A stretch of DNA of 64,000 nt from Chitinophaga sp. 180180018-3 (GCF_037893185.1 NZ_CP140772.1:6750001-6814000); one strand, 5' to 3'; positions 32,944 through 42,597 are shown, numbered from the stretch's first letter. Made by a program: numbers and translations. The notes: generated by a model from the sequence alone, not told the origin.

Positions 32944-35721
32944 ATGAAAGCAAAACTGTACATTCTGGCATGGCTATTCTTATTGCCTGTTTCACTATAC
33001 GCACAAACACTGGAGGGAACGATATCAGACAGCAAACAACCTTTGGTAGGCGCTTCTGTAAGGATCGTAGGCCGGAATACGGGTATGATCACCGACGCGG
33101 CCGGCCATTACAAATTATCCCTGCAACCCGGCAGCTATAAGGTAAACGTCAGCTACATCGGATATCAGCCCCTGGAAAAGGAAGTGACGTTAACAGCAGG
33201 GCAGCGTCTCATACTCGACTTCCAGCTCAAAACTACCGACGACCTGAGTGAAGTAGTGGTACTCGGCTCCAGAAGCGCACCGCGAAGCCAGCTTAGTACA
33301 GCTGTTCCGGTAGATGTTGTAGACGTGAAACAAATCGCCCAGTTTTCACCACAGGTAAGCATTAACCAGATACTCAACTATGTGGCACCTTCTTTTTCTT
33401 CCAACACACAAGCACTGGCCGATGGAACAGACCATATTGATCCGGCCTCTCTGCGTGGCCTGGGGCCCGACCAGGTATTGGTGCTGATTAACGGCAAAAG
33501 ACGACATACCACCTCATTGGTGAACATCAACGGCAGCTTCGGTAAAGGTTCCGTTGGTACCGATATGAACGCTATTCCCACCGCCGCTATCAAACGCATT
33601 GAAATACTGCGCGACGGGGCTTCTGCGCAATACGGCTCCGATGCCATTGCTGGTGTAATCAACATCGTACTGAATGATGAAGTCAATAAGGTGAACGTTA
33701 ATGTGACTACCGGCGCCTATGTTTCCAAACATTCTGAAAATAACTTCGACGGACAAAACGTTCAGGCTAATATCAGTTACGGCCTGCCACTTGGAAACAA
33801 AGGCGGGTTTATCAATCTCGCCGGTTCTTATGATTACCGGAACTATACCAACCGCTCCGGTACGTTTACCGGCACTATTTTCACAGATTACAATGATCCT
33901 TCTTTTGCTACCGTACCCGGCACCCCTACCGGCAAGGATGTTACGGATCAGGTGCTGGCCAAACGCGGACTTAGCCGCAGCGATTTCAATTCTCGGGTCG
34001 GCCAGTCGGCCAACCGCGGCGGTAGCCTCTTTTTCAACGCCTCTCTGCCAGTAAGCGATAAAGCAGAAGTGTATGCTTTCGGAGGCCTGAATTACCGCCA
34101 CGGCGAAGCGGCAGCTTTCTACAGAACACCTGCCCAGCTCACCCAAACCAACGACACGATCTATCCCAACGGATTCCTGCCGCTGATCGTAACAGATAAC
34201 CGCGATAAATCACTCGCCGCCGGCATCAGAGGTACGCTCGGGGAATGGAAGGTCGACTTCAGCAATACGTTCGGTGAAAACGGCGTCGATTTCACTGTTA
34301 GCAATACCCTCAACGCCTCCATGCTGAAGGCTTCGCCTACCAGCTTCGAAGCAGGCGGGTACCGCTTTCAGCAGAATACCACCAACCTCGATTTCAGCCG
34401 CCTGTTCAAGGATGCCCTGAGTGGCATCAACGTGGCATTCGGCGCTGAGCATCGTTACGAGAACTACCGCATTCTGCCCGGCGAAGCTTCCTCTTATACC
34501 AACTTCGGCAACGCCCTTAAAATTGGTACGGACGCACAGGGAAACCCCATCCTCGTTCCTGATCCAAGAGGCAATGTATCTACCCGCTTTGCACGGAATG
34601 GTAGTCCGTTTGCCGGTGGGGCGCAAAGCTTTCCCGGCTTTAGCCCCGATAATGCCACCAATGCATCCCGTACTTCTATTGCTGCATATGGCGATGTAGA
34701 AGTAAATTTTACGGAGAAACTGCTTGTAGATGGTGCCTTGCGTTTTGAGAACTATTCCGACTTCGGCTCCACACTCAACTGGAAACTCGCCGGCCGGTAT
34801 CAGTTCAGCCCCAAGTTTCTTTTGAGAGCCGCTGCCAGTACAGGGTTCAGGGCCCCCTCCCTTCACCAGCGCTATTTCAATGCTACTTCCAGCATATATA
34901 CAGATGGTATCTTTGTTGAATCCGGTACTTTCACTAACGACAGTCGTGTGGCCGCATTGCTGGGAATTCCGAAACTGAAACAGGAAACTTCCTATAGCTA
35001 CAGTGCAGGCGCCACCAGCAATCTGGGTGCTGTGAAAATAACCGTCGATGGTTACTTCATCCGTATCAACGATCGCGTCGTTTATACCGGGCAATTCTCC
35101 GGTAATAAAAACGGTACGCCACAAGAACAGGAGATATACAATATCCTTCGTTCCGCCAACGCGCAAACAGCCCGCTTCTTCGCCAATGCCATCAATACCG
35201 AAACAAAAGGTATAGATGCGGTGATCACCTATTCCGCACATCCCGGCAAAGGCCATTTCCGGGCCGATCTGTCCGGTACAATAGCTGTTACTTCCCTCGT
35301 TGGTCCCGTACATGCGTCACCGTTACTCGTGGGTAAAGAAAGCACCTATTTTGATGACGCCAGCCGCATCTACCTGGAAAATTCCGTACCCCAAACCAAA
35401 GCCAATCTCTCGCTGAATTATACCATTCAAAAGTGGGGATTCTTCTTACGTAACGTATACTTCGGAAAAGTAAAAGAAGCTACCAACACTGTAGCTAACC
35501 AGGATACCTACCGCGGTAAAGTGGTCACCGATCTCAGTGTAGGCTACCGCTTCTTCCCTGGCCTGCAACTCACCATCGGTGCCAACAACCTCCTGGATAT
35601 ATATCCGGATCAATTATCAGTAGCCAATTCCAGCTCCGGTCGATTCGTTTATTCCCGCGCCTCCCAACAGTTCGGGTATAACGGAAGATTCCTGTTTGCA
35701 AGAGCAACACTGAGCTTTTAA
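32944..35721 (+). CDS. TonB-dependent outer-membrane receptor with CarboxypepD_reg-like domain
   Basis: 925-aa outer-membrane transporter. The signal peptide ends SLYAQT. Residues ~22-100 are the carboxypeptidase-regulatory-like domain (GTISDSKQPLVGASVRIVG). The plug (~112-235) includes LRGLGPDQVLVLINGKRRHT and IKRIEILRDGASAQYGSDAI, both typical. The 22-strand barrel fills the rest and ends RFLFARATLSF with the terminal aromatic. No SusD-like gene follows and the length is below that of SusC, so import of a small ligand such as a chelate or cofactor is more likely than a polysaccharide. It is a single gene with its own promoter and ends at a GCAGCGGAGAT palindrome. Confidence 0.93.
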   Translation: MKAKLYILAWLFLLPVSLYAQTLEGTISDSKQPLVGASVRIVGRNTGMITDAAGHYKLSLQPGSYKVNVSYIGYQPLEKEVTLTAGQRLILDFQLKTTDDLSEVVVLGSRSAPRSQLSTAVPVDVVDVKQIAQFSPQVSINQILNYVAPSFSSNTQALADGTDHIDPASLRGLGPDQVLVLINGKRRHTTSLVNINGSFGKGSVGTDMNAIPTAAIKRIEILRDGASAQYGSDAIAGVINIVLNDEVNKVNVNVTTGAYVSKHSENNFDGQNVQANISYGLPLGNKGGFINLAGSYDYRNYTNRSGTFTGTIFTDYNDPSFATVPGTPTGKDVTDQVLAKRGLSRSDFNSRVGQSANRGGSLFFNASLPVSDKAEVYAFGGLNYRHGEAAAFYRTPAQLTQTNDTIYPNGFLPLIVTDNRDKSLAAGIRGTLGEWKVDFSNTFGENGVDFTVSNTLNASMLKASPTSFEAGGYRFQQNTTNLDFSRLFKDALSGINVAFGAEHRYENYRILPGEASSYTNFGNALKIGTDAQGNPILVPDPRGNVSTRFARNGSPFAGGAQSFPGFSPDNATNASRTSIAAYGDVEVNFTEKLLVDGALRFENYSDFGSTLNWKLAGRYQFSPKFLLRAAASTGFRAPSLHQRYFNATSSIYTDGIFVESGTFTNDSRVAALLGIPKLKQETSYSYSAGATSNLGAVKITVDGYFIRINDRVVYTGQFSGNKNGTPQEQEIYNILRSANAQTARFFANAINTETKGIDAVITYSAHPGKGHFRADLSGTIAVTSLVGPVHASPLLVGKESTYFDDASRIYLENSVPQTKANLSLNYTIQKWGFFLRNVYFGKVKEATNTVANQDTYRGKVVTDLSVGYRFFPGLQLTIGANNLLDIYPDQLSVANSSSGRFVYSRASQQFGYNGRFLFARATLSF

Positions 35722-35722
35722 T

Positions 35723-35777
35723 AAAATGCAGCGGAGATTATAAAGTATTAAATACAATATAATCTCCGCTGCATTTT
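35723..35777. repeat. Extragenic palindrome, GCAGCGGAGAT core, 20-bp perfect arms
   Basis: Arms 35723-35742 and 35758-35777 are exact reverse complements with a 15-nt spacer. Same core as 16557-16613. The TACTAAAGGCTAACAGC extension continues on one side only. Between convergent genes; likely terminator. Confidence 0.88.
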
Positions 35778-35793
35778 TACTAAAGGCTAACAG

Positions 35794-36786
35794 CTAGAAA
35801 TAGCTACACCTCACCTGGCGTAATGAATTCCGTTTTGCATTATCCATTCTCCTGAAATAATACCCCACAGAAATTTCGTGCGTACCATTGTTATAGTTGC
35901 GATACTTATTCAATGAATAATCAAAAGCATATCCTATTCTCAACTCAGGCAATACAAACACTTCGGCCATAGCCACCACTGCACTGGATTTGGCAAGCCC
36001 CGGCTGCAGGGCAGGTTTGTTGTAAATATTCACAGCAGTACGGTAACCTGCTCCCAGCCATACAGTTTCTTTTAGCAGCACAAACATATTCAGATCCAGG
36101 CTGGTAGGCCCGGCCCGATCATCTTTCAGTAAGAATGAAGGCTTCAGGTATACATCGTCATTCATACGTAACATAGCACCAGCAGTCAGGTAATAGTGAG
36201 GCTTGGGAGAAGGAATAAAATGCCCCAGCGGCTTGTTCCTGGCCTGATACTGGGCAGTCAGGTTATCTGCCGAAAAGCCGGCAAACCAGGTGGGTGTGGT
36301 GTAATAAACCCCCGCTCTCGTATCAAACAACATCATACGTTGCGTAACACCTCCCAGGTTTGGTTCGTTCGGATTATTAAAATCCAGTTCATTCGGATTC
36401 AAACCCTGCTGTACAATGCCTGCACCTATCCCAAATGCAAGACGGCCTTCCTCTCCTACCGGTATACGGTACGCATAATTACCATATGCTGTCAGCTGGC
36501 TCTGGGCACCGATTTTATCATGCGACACCAGTAAGGCAAGTCCCACCCGGTCGTTATTAACACTTCCATCGATGGCCAGCGACATCGTCACCGGCGCACC
36601 TGGTACTCCTATCCACTGGTTCCTGTAAAAAGCATGCGCATTCAATTCCTGCCGGTAACCGGCATAGGCGGGATTAATATAGATCCCATTGAAGATATAT
36701 TGGCTGAACTGCGCATCCTGCTGGGCATTTGCGCTGTACCAGCAATTGCAGCATAACAGGAACGCTAAATATCTCATGACACGCAT
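35794..36786 (-). CDS. Type IX secretion PorP/SprF family membrane protein
   Basis: 330-aa outer-membrane protein. The signal peptide ends SANAQQ. The start of the mature protein, DAQFSQYIFNGIYINPAYAG, is the PorP/SprF signature, and the body is beta-barrel-like with many alternating strands. In gliding Bacteroidota, SprF-type proteins help a specific adhesin, encoded next to them, pass through the type IX secretion system. Here it is the last gene of a four-gene operon whose preceding gene carries the gliding-motility C-terminal domain. Assignment to the family is firm; its cargo is inferred from position. Confidence 0.92.
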   Translation of the reverse strand: MRVMRYLAFLLCCNCWYSANAQQDAQFSQYIFNGIYINPAYAGYRQELNAHAFYRNQWIGVPGAPVTMSLAIDGSVNNDRVGLALLVSHDKIGAQSQLTAYGNYAYRIPVGEEGRLAFGIGAGIVQQGLNPNELDFNNPNEPNLGGVTQRMMLFDTRAGVYYTTPTWFAGFSADNLTAQYQARNKPLGHFIPSPKPHYYLTAGAMLRMNDDVYLKPSFLLKDDRAGPTSLDLNMFVLLKETVWLGAGYRTAVNIYNKPALQPGLAKSSAVVAMAEVFVLPELRIGYAFDYSLNKYRNYNNGTHEISVGYYFRRMDNAKRNSLRQVRCSYF

Positions 36787-36795
36787 AGTAAATGG

Positions 36796-37731
36796 TTATG
36801 GCTTCAGCAATGTGATATATCCTTTGAAATCCTGCCAGCGCCCACTTCCATCTTTTACCCGTAACAGGTAGAAATAGGTACCCGCATTCAATCCTTTTCC
36901 ACTCCAGTTTTGTGTATATCCTTTTTGCTCAAATACATGGTTGCCCCAGCGATTCAGGATGGTCAGTTCATTCTCAGGATACTGTTCCAGACCTGTTATC
37001 ACAAATACATCATTCACACCGTCGCCATTGGGTGTGATGGCATTAGGAATATGTAATGCCAGCACCTGCAGCTGATGTGAGCTGGTATTATTCTGTGGCA
37101 CATTATCCTGTTCCGTTGCAGTAACAGTAGCGGTATTACTAATCAGCCCGGGCTCAACTACCTTCACCCTGATGGCAAGTGAAGCAGCAGCTCCTGCATC
37201 AAGATTTCCAATCTTCCATAACACCGTATGATCAGCTACCTGGTAAACAGCTGTACCCACAGCGGGTACCTGCAACAGATCCATGGTTACTTGTCGGGGT
37301 AGTTTATCCGTTACCGTTATATTGCTTGCATTTCCCGGCCCGTTATTAGTTACTGAAAGATGGTAATTGAAAGTACCTGCCAGTTTGAAACTACCGTTGT
37401 CAGCTGTTTTGACAATCTGCATGTCTGCATCCGGCCCCCGCGCCGGCAACAATGCGATGATCACCGGCCGCGACAGATCGGAAACACATCCTTCGCCGTT
37501 ATAGGCCTCTACGGTGTATTTCCCCGGAGCGGTAGTAGTGAATTCCTCCTGCGTGGCGCCGGTAATAGCTACCCCGTCGCGGAACCACTGATACTGCGTA
37601 GCCTGTGTTTCCGTGGCTGTGAGCTTTACCTGTTGTCCGGGTATGATGTACCTGATGGGCACAGTCTGCGCAAATGCGCCGGCTATGCCCCATGCAAGAA
37701 AAAATAATATAGCGGTCAGCTTCTTCAGCAT
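36796..37731 (-). CDS. Secreted protein with Ig-like, DUF11 and type B sorting domains
   Basis: 311 aa when started at the ATG at 37731, which gives a clean signal peptide ([20 protein letters not shown], then AQT); an upstream start at 37839 would overlap the neighbouring gene. Residues ~25-95 are Ig/PKD-like ([14 protein letters not shown]). Residues ~105-210 are a DUF11-type repeat ([20 protein letters not shown]). The last ~85 residues, from [20 protein letters not shown] to [10 protein letters not shown], are the gliding-motility C-terminal (type IX, type B) sorting domain. Predicted to be exported by the type IX system and left on the cell surface or released. The PorP/SprF gene 9 nt downstream is its likely helper. 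Confidence 0.9.
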   Translation of the reverse strand: MLKKLTAILFFLAWGIAGAFAQTVPIRYIIPGQQVKLTATETQATQYQWFRDGVAITGATQEEFTTTAPGKYTVEAYNGEGCVSDLSRPVIIALLPARGPDADMQIVKTADNGSFKLAGTFNYHLSVTNNGPGNASNITVTDKLPRQVTMDLLQVPAVGTAVYQVADHTVLWKIGNLDAGAAASLAIRVKVVEPGLISNTATVTATEQDNVPQNNTSSHQLQVLALHIPNAITPNGDGVNDVFVITGLEQYPENELTILNRWGNHVFEQKGYTQNWSGKGLNAGTYFYLLRVKDGSGRWQDFKGYITLLKP

Positions 37732-37738
37732 ACAAAGC

Positions 37739-38653
37739 TTACTGAACAGTAATGCTGATTTTCGGAGCGCTTGGTTTCGGCGTAACGTTAACCTGAGCTG
37801 CGGTACCTTTATACTGGGTTGTAGCGGTATAATCAGCACACGCTTTCATGGTATAAGCCACCTTTACTGAGTAATTATATTTCTTCTCGGTGGTTGCAGA
37901 ATTGTCCGCGGCATCTGCAATCGTGTAGGAACTGGTTGTTACCGAAGGTATCTGAACAGGAGCACCAGTGGAACCCACTTCCTGCTTATACCAGGTATAG
38001 GTCAGGTCGAAATCTGTTACTGCATAGTCTTTCAGACCCTGGATCTTATTGGGTGTTGTCGCAAAACTCACGGAAGTGTTAAGTATAATCTTCTTACCTG
38101 CATCAGTAGGCGCTCCACTGGCCGCGCAATAAGAAAGAGATGGTGTGTTGTCGTCTATGCTGGAAGTAATGCTAAGATCTGGTAAAACATACACTGTATA
38201 CAGCACCGGATCAGCCGGACAGCCTGCTGTACCTGCAGATGCTATTACCCGGTAAGTATGCCATCCCGGAACAGCATTGATGACACTAAGTTTCTCGTTA
38301 TTGGGAGTTGCATTGGAAGACAGCGTAGTGGGGTTCCCGTTAGCATCCACCTCATCCCAGGTCCAGGAAGTATAAGATACTGTTCCATCATCTGTTTTCG
38401 TAGATGCATTCAGGGTAAAGCTGGATTTTTCCTTACAGAGTACAGCACTTCCATCGCTGGATGAAATTCCTTTCGAAGGATCTGCATTGTACAGATCAGT
38501 AGTGTTTTTTAGTGGCAGCGTCTGGGCCTGCGCACTGGCGGCAAATACCAGCATCATCACTGCCAGCAGCCATTTGCAAACATGCATACGTACAGTAGAG
38601 ATCTGCGAAACAGGTTGGAAAGGCCAGCTCATTTCAGGAGTAGCAATCTTCAT
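37739..38653 (-). CDS. Secreted Ig-like surface protein, no recognised sorting domain
   Basis: 304-aa protein of unknown function. A signal peptide ends at AASAQAQT; the ATG at 38587 (MHVCKWLL) gives a shorter, more usual signal peptide, but 38653 lies 3 nt from the upstream stop and is also possible. The mature part has two or three Ig/PKD-like beta domains ([29 protein letters not shown]) with paired cysteines. The C-terminus, [16 protein letters not shown], resembles that of the upstream protein (EPKPGKPSLTIQLNP). No C-terminal type IX signal is visible, so export may use the shared tail or the downstream partner. It lies in the surface operon. Confidence 0.75.
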   Translation of the reverse strand: MKIATPEMSWPFQPVSQISTVRMHVCKWLLAVMMLVFAASAQAQTLPLKNTTDLYNADPSKGISSSDGSAVLCKEKSSFTLNASTKTDDGTVSYTSWTWDEVDANGNPTTLSSNATPNNEKLSVINAVPGWHTYRVIASAGTAGCPADPVLYTVYVLPDLSITSSIDDNTPSLSYCAASGAPTDAGKKIILNTSVSFATTPNKIQGLKDYAVTDFDLTYTWYKQEVGSTGAPVQIPSVTTSSYTIADAADNSATTEKKYNYSVKVAYTMKACADYTATTQYKGTAAQVNVTPKPSAPKISITVQ

Positions 38654-38656
38654 ATG

Positions 38657-40054
38657 TTAAGGGTTTAGTTGAATTGTTAAAGATGGTTTACCAGGTTTAG
38701 GTTCCGCAGTAACGGTAACGGGCACACGATTTTTTATATTTCCGTTGCATCCGTTCCTCACTGCTTCCACATAAAAGGTATAAGAACCTGCTACAGTGAT
38801 ACTGGGTTTAAACACCTGGCCGGTAGTCAGCAGTGTGCCGTTATCAGCCGCATACCAATTGTAATTGGCACAAGGATCTGTATTGCTGATATTGAAACTC
38901 AGTTTATCTGCATCGGTGATACATACCGGACCAGGGGTAAGTTGCCCGTTTATTTTCAGGTCATATGTCGGTACCGGGCGCACCGTTTTTACATCATAAA
39001 TCCGCAATGCCGACAACAAATCCGCCACTCCGCCTTTCTGGATATCTATCCGGTCGAACGAACCGGGAATGGCAGCAGATAATACATACTTTGGATCTGC
39101 ACCTGCCAGCAACCGAAGGGCCAGTAAAGAACTATTGCTGGTGATCGGGCTGCCCACCGGCGTATTGCCAAGATATGGCTGCACGGTAAAACCATTCAGC
39201 AGCCCAAGATTGAGCAATCCTCCATTGGGATTCTGTAAAACGATATAAACTGAATCGTTTGGCGCGGAGGGTGTATTGAACACCACCGTTTCATATACCT
39301 GGCTCAATACCTGCGCTCCGCTGTTCATCAGGGCGTAGGTTTGCAGGTTAGGATCATTGTCAATCGCATTCCACGGATTGTCTACACCACCGGTTGCATT
39401 AAGCAGCTGAAGCGTTCCTGCACGCGCTCCTTCCAGCACATCAATTGCCTGATTACAATTAGCGCCGGGTGGGGCGTTCTGCGTAATCCAGGCGTCATAT
39501 ATATTCATGCTCACTCCCACGGCCAATACGCCGGCAATATTCACCCATACCCCATCATATGCCACCGGTGTTCCTGCATTATCCTTCGGCACCATCATCA
39601 CCTCCACGTCGCCGGCGCCGCCAAGTGCCGCCAGCAAATCGCCTGTAACAGTAGACGCACCCACTGCCTGCTCTATTCCGTTCTTGTAAACAAATGGCTG
39701 CATAGTTACCACTACCCCCACTCCTACAGCACTTTTCGGATATCTTACTTTGATGCTTACCTGAGTACCTGCCGGTATTGTATTATCAAATCCCAGATAC
39801 TGGGTAGTAGCGCCCAACAATAAGCCCAAATTCAATGTGGAGGAGGTTTTCGGATCACCATCCACGGCATTTCCCGGGTTATCAACACCATTAGTAGATC
39901 GCTGACGCGACGCATACTTCCGCACCTTGCTGACCGGACATCCCGTTTGTGCAATTGTAATTACCGGTAAGATGAATAAAACCAACAGTAGCCCCCCTCC
40001 TCCGATACTACGCAGCATTCCCCCGACCGTATTACGGCATGTTCCGCTTTTCAT
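38657..40054 (-). CDS. Secreted protein with two tandem NGVDNP modules and an Ig-like domain
   Basis: First gene of the surface operon, 465 aa from the ATG at 40054; an extension to 40108 would give a poorer N-terminus. Signal peptide: the hydrophobic stretch RSIGGGGLLLVLFILPVITI. Two related ~150-residue modules follow, each beginning with NGVDNPGNAVDGDP or GGVDNPWNAIDNDP and later containing VTMQPFVYKNG or FTVQPYLGNT. A C-terminal Ig/PKD-like domain (NYNWYAADNGTLLTTGQVFK) ends with EPKPGKPSLTIQLNP. I do not recognise the modules; they look like a lectin- or discoidin-like fold. Probably surface exposed and part of an adhesion or matrix function. Confidence 0.72.
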   Translation of the reverse strand: MKSGTCRNTVGGMLRSIGGGGLLLVLFILPVITIAQTGCPVSKVRKYASRQRSTNGVDNPGNAVDGDPKTSSTLNLGLLLGATTQYLGFDNTIPAGTQVSIKVRYPKSAVGVGVVVTMQPFVYKNGIEQAVGASTVTGDLLAALGGAGDVEVMMVPKDNAGTPVAYDGVWVNIAGVLAVGVSMNIYDAWITQNAPPGANCNQAIDVLEGARAGTLQLLNATGGVDNPWNAIDNDPNLQTYALMNSGAQVLSQVYETVVFNTPSAPNDSVYIVLQNPNGGLLNLGLLNGFTVQPYLGNTPVGSPITSNSSLLALRLLAGADPKYVLSAAIPGSFDRIDIQKGGVADLLSALRIYDVKTVRPVPTYDLKINGQLTPGPVCITDADKLSFNISNTDPCANYNWYAADNGTLLTTGQVFKPSITVAGSYTFYVEAVRNGCNGNIKNRVPVTVTAEPKPGKPSLTIQLNP

Positions 40055-40487
40055 TTCTGGTACAAGGAAATGGGTCAATATTTTCAAGGCACACCAAGGG
40101 CTTCGCATAAGGATACTTACTCGTGATATCTACCGGGATTTTAATTAGGTACGTCGCTAATGTAGGCGAATAATCAACCCTATAGCCCCTTCCAGCGCCC
40201 AATGAACAAAATGGATAAAGGTGAAAGATGGATAAAAATGAACAACCGGTCGGGTGTACATTAAATATTTTAAATAAAATAAAATATATATTAATTAAAT
40301 TAATTATTTAACAATAATTATAATTAATAAAGTAGATGGATTAATTCTGGCATACTTATCTAACTGCCATCTTGCTAAAAAAATTCCCGTGTCGCGGTAA
40401 TTACTCTTTCAGGCATCCTGCTGATCGGTATATTTGTTTATCATTATCATATTAATGGCAATATGATAGTCTATAAAATAAACTAAC
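40055..40487. other. AT-rich intergenic region between divergent genes
   Basis: 433 nt with no convincing gene. It should contain the promoter of the surface operon (minus strand), which I could not identify. About 80 nt at 40255-40335 is nearly pure A/T (AATATTTTAAATAAAATAAA and similar). A plus-strand promoter for the methyltransferase gene lies at 40407-40436. Confidence 0.5.
40407..40436 (+). promoter_or_regulatory. Promoter of the methyltransferase gene
   Basis: TTTC (40407-40410), 18 nt, TATATTTG (40429-40436), 51 nt before the ATG. Confidence 0.45.
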
Positions 40488-41315
40488 ATGGATAAAGAGG
40501 CTATCATCGATTATTATCGCCGCTTCAACGAAGATGAAAGATTGAAAACCGCCTATGGCATACTGGAAGAAGCTCATACACGCAAACTGATCCTGAAAAA
40601 TATTGCCGGACCGGCAGCTTCCATTTTTGATATCGGTGGTGGAACAGGCCCCTATTCCCTGTGGCTCGGCAGCCTGGGGTATTCCGTTCACTATTCGGAT
40701 ATTGTTCCCGGCCATGTGCAGCTATTCAGGGAACGACTTGGTACATCCGAAAAAAATGTAAGCTGTTCTGTTCAGGATGCCCGGCAACTATCGTACAATG
40801 ATAACTGCGCAGATCTCATTATTCTTAATGGTCCTCTTTATCATTTATACGAAAGAACAGAAAGACTGCAGGTATTACAGGAATGCAAACGCATACTGAA
40901 ACCCAGTGGCAAACTGCTGGCTTTTACAATAGGACGGCTTGCAGGCCTGCTATATGCACTGAGCTCAGGTAAAGTATTTGATGAAGAATACTATGAAATG
41001 ACGGTAAGAGAAGTGACGACCGGCGTCAGAAGAAACCAGTCGTCCAGCCATCTGACATTCGATATCGCATATTTTCATACCCAGCAGGAAATAGAAGCCG
41101 AAATGCTTGATGCCGGTTTTGATGCGGTATCAACAGCCGGAGTATTAGGCCCCGCCTGGAATACGCCCGATCTGGAATCTGTGATAACAGATGAAAAGAA
41201 ACGAGAACGGCTGCTGGATGTTGCTGAAATGATGGAAATGTATCCTTTGTTAGGCCCCAAAATGATGAGTACGGGAGTGAAATCCATTTATCCTGTCACT
41301 GAAAATCCGGCATAA
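40488..41315 (+). CDS. Class I SAM-dependent methyltransferase
   Basis: 275-aa cytoplasmic enzyme. The SAM-binding motif I is SIFDIGGGTGPYSLWLGSLG, followed by an acidic end of strand 2 (YSDIVPG) and motif III (ADLIILNGPLYHLYE). The C-terminal ~100 residues are helical and probably form the substrate lid. The acceptor is unknown; the fold resembles ubiquinone/methyltransferase-11-type small-molecule methyltransferases. It has its own promoter and no operon partner. Confidence 0.88.
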   Translation: MDKEAIIDYYRRFNEDERLKTAYGILEEAHTRKLILKNIAGPAASIFDIGGGTGPYSLWLGSLGYSVHYSDIVPGHVQLFRERLGTSEKNVSCSVQDARQLSYNDNCADLIILNGPLYHLYERTERLQVLQECKRILKPSGKLLAFTIGRLAGLLYALSSGKVFDEEYYEMTVREVTTGVRRNQSSSHLTFDIAYFHTQQEIEAEMLDAGFDAVSTAGVLGPAWNTPDLESVITDEKKRERLLDVAEMMEMYPLLGPKMMSTGVKSIYPVTENPA

Positions 41316-41440
41316 AATATCAGATGAAAGGGATCAGGATGCTGTGAAGGTTTGCAGGCCGAACCAATTTGCAGAAAGAAGTATTTCCTGACTATTATCA
41401 GAAACACTCATCCCCCTAATTAATCGGCCCACAGTGTGCG

Positions 41441-42013
41441 TCAACTGATTGGCTCAAACTCAAGGATAAGAACACCGTTATCCGTCGCACGCGAGTGTTT
41501 AAGCCCGAACTTCTTTAACTCCCTGTTGTCGTCGAATAGCCTTAACCCACCACCAATCGAGACGGGATATACCATCAGCCGCAACTCATCAATAAGATCG
41601 TGGTGAAGCAGTGCCCTGGCGAGTGTGGCGCTCCCATAAACAAGGATGTCGCCACCATCGGTCTTCTTCAATGCAGCAACATCTTTGGCCACGTCGCGAA
41701 GGATGTGACTATTGTTCCACTGCGCCTTTTGCAGACTCCGGGATACGACATATTTCGGCAACTGGTTCATACGATCCGCAAACCCGCTGCCGGTCTGGCC
41801 AGGCCAGTACCCTGCAAACAATTCATATGTATTTTTGCCCAACAACAAGGCATCCACACTGGCAAGCTCATCAACCTTATACTTCCCGGTTTCCGGAGTA
41901 CCGCCATGTTTAAACTGCCAGCCGCCATGAGGATGAGGCGTTTCATTGCCGCCAGGCGCCTCAATAACACCATCGAGGGTGATGAATTCGGTAACGATAA
42001 TTTTTCGCATCAT
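41441..42013 (-). CDS. Dihydrofolate reductase family protein (RibD C-terminal-like)
   Basis: 190 aa. The start MMRKIIVTEFITLDGVIEAP is diagnostic of the YwjB/RibD-C type DHFR-like family; the second Met is an equally good start. NADPH-binding segments are KYVVSRSLQKA and DILVYGSATLARALL, and the C-terminal YPVSIGGGLRLF completes the fold. Members are uncharacterised reductases rather than true DHFR. No partner gene is adjacent. Family is firm, reaction unknown. Confidence 0.9.
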   Translation of the reverse strand: MMRKIIVTEFITLDGVIEAPGGNETPHPHGGWQFKHGGTPETGKYKVDELASVDALLLGKNTYELFAGYWPGQTGSGFADRMNQLPKYVVSRSLQKAQWNNSHILRDVAKDVAALKKTDGGDILVYGSATLARALLHHDLIDELRLMVYPVSIGGGLRLFDDNRELKKFGLKHSRATDNGVLILEFEPIS

Positions 42014-42174
42014 TCTTTTTTTATAAAGCTACCGGATGTTGTTTGCTCAGGCAGGGGGAGAAAGTGACTTTTTGTGGGTCAAATGCGTCGCGAATTGGAA
42101 TAAAATGAACATTGTTTGGATAGCTTGGAAGGACTGAAGAATTTGGCTATTTTCAATGAACAAAATGCTATCAG

Positions 42175-42400
42175 ATGCTACCAAAGGGAGTACATATTGA
42201 AGGGGTACCAGCAGAACTCGAAACGCTGCTGGCTACCGACGCGAAAGCCAGGGCCTTTTTCGAGTCATTGTCGAAGTCTTATAAGCAGGGATATTGTGAC
42301 TGGGTGGGTGGGATCAGCTAGGCAGGAAGCCACCCGGAAAACACGGGCGGAGAAAGCGCTGGTCATGTTGCAAAAGGAACAAAAAACCCTGAAAACATGA
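42175..42400 (+). pseudogene. YdeI/OmdA-type protein, frameshifted remnant
   Basis: From ATG 42175 the frame reads MLPKGVHIEGVPAELETLLA and on to KAYKQ-like SLSKSYKQGYCDWVGG before a stop at 42319. The match to the family resumes in another frame with SARQEATRKTRAEKALVMLQ to the stop at 42400. Together these give the C-terminal YdeI/OmdA domain (W-V-x-x-A-R...TR..R.EKAL.ML). Removing one TGGG from the triple TGGGTGGGTGGG (42301-42312) restores a continuous frame, so a 4-bp slippage duplication is the likely cause. Only the C-terminal ~75 residues remain; full-length relatives are longer. Confidence 0.72.
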
Positions 42401-42465
42401 TGTAAACAAAAAGGAGATATACACTCGCCTGCAGTAATATATTGGGGAATTATAAAATATAACAA

Positions 42466-42495
42466 AAAGGGTCATCATATAAAATGATGACCCTT
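42466..42495 (-). terminator. Terminator of tRNA-Glu copy 2
   Basis: Stem AAAGGGTCATCAT/ATGATGACCCTTT with a short AT loop, followed on the minus strand by TTTTTGTTAT. Confidence 0.85.
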
Positions 42496-42507
42496 TAAAC
42501 TTGCCTG

Positions 42508-42579
42508 TACCACGTACGGGAATCGAACCCGTGATTCCTCCGTGAAAGGGAGGCGTCTTAACCCCTTGACCAACGCGGC
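42508..42579 (-). tRNA. tRNA-Glu (UUC), copy 2
   Basis: Identical over all 72 nt to the gene at 31812-31883: anticodon UUC, no encoded CCA. Confidence 0.95.
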
Positions 42580-42597
42580 ATGTCCGTTTTGGGATTG

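Noticed and set aside
34210-35313. Open frame of 367 codons on the minus strand inside the TonB receptor gene
   Set aside because: Shadow of the receptor; no recognisable domain and it overlaps well-supported barrel sequence.
40255-40335. AT-rich stretch considered as a replication origin or curved DNA element
   Set aside because: No DnaA boxes or repeats of unit length; it lies upstream of a surface operon, where AT-rich promoter DNA is common.
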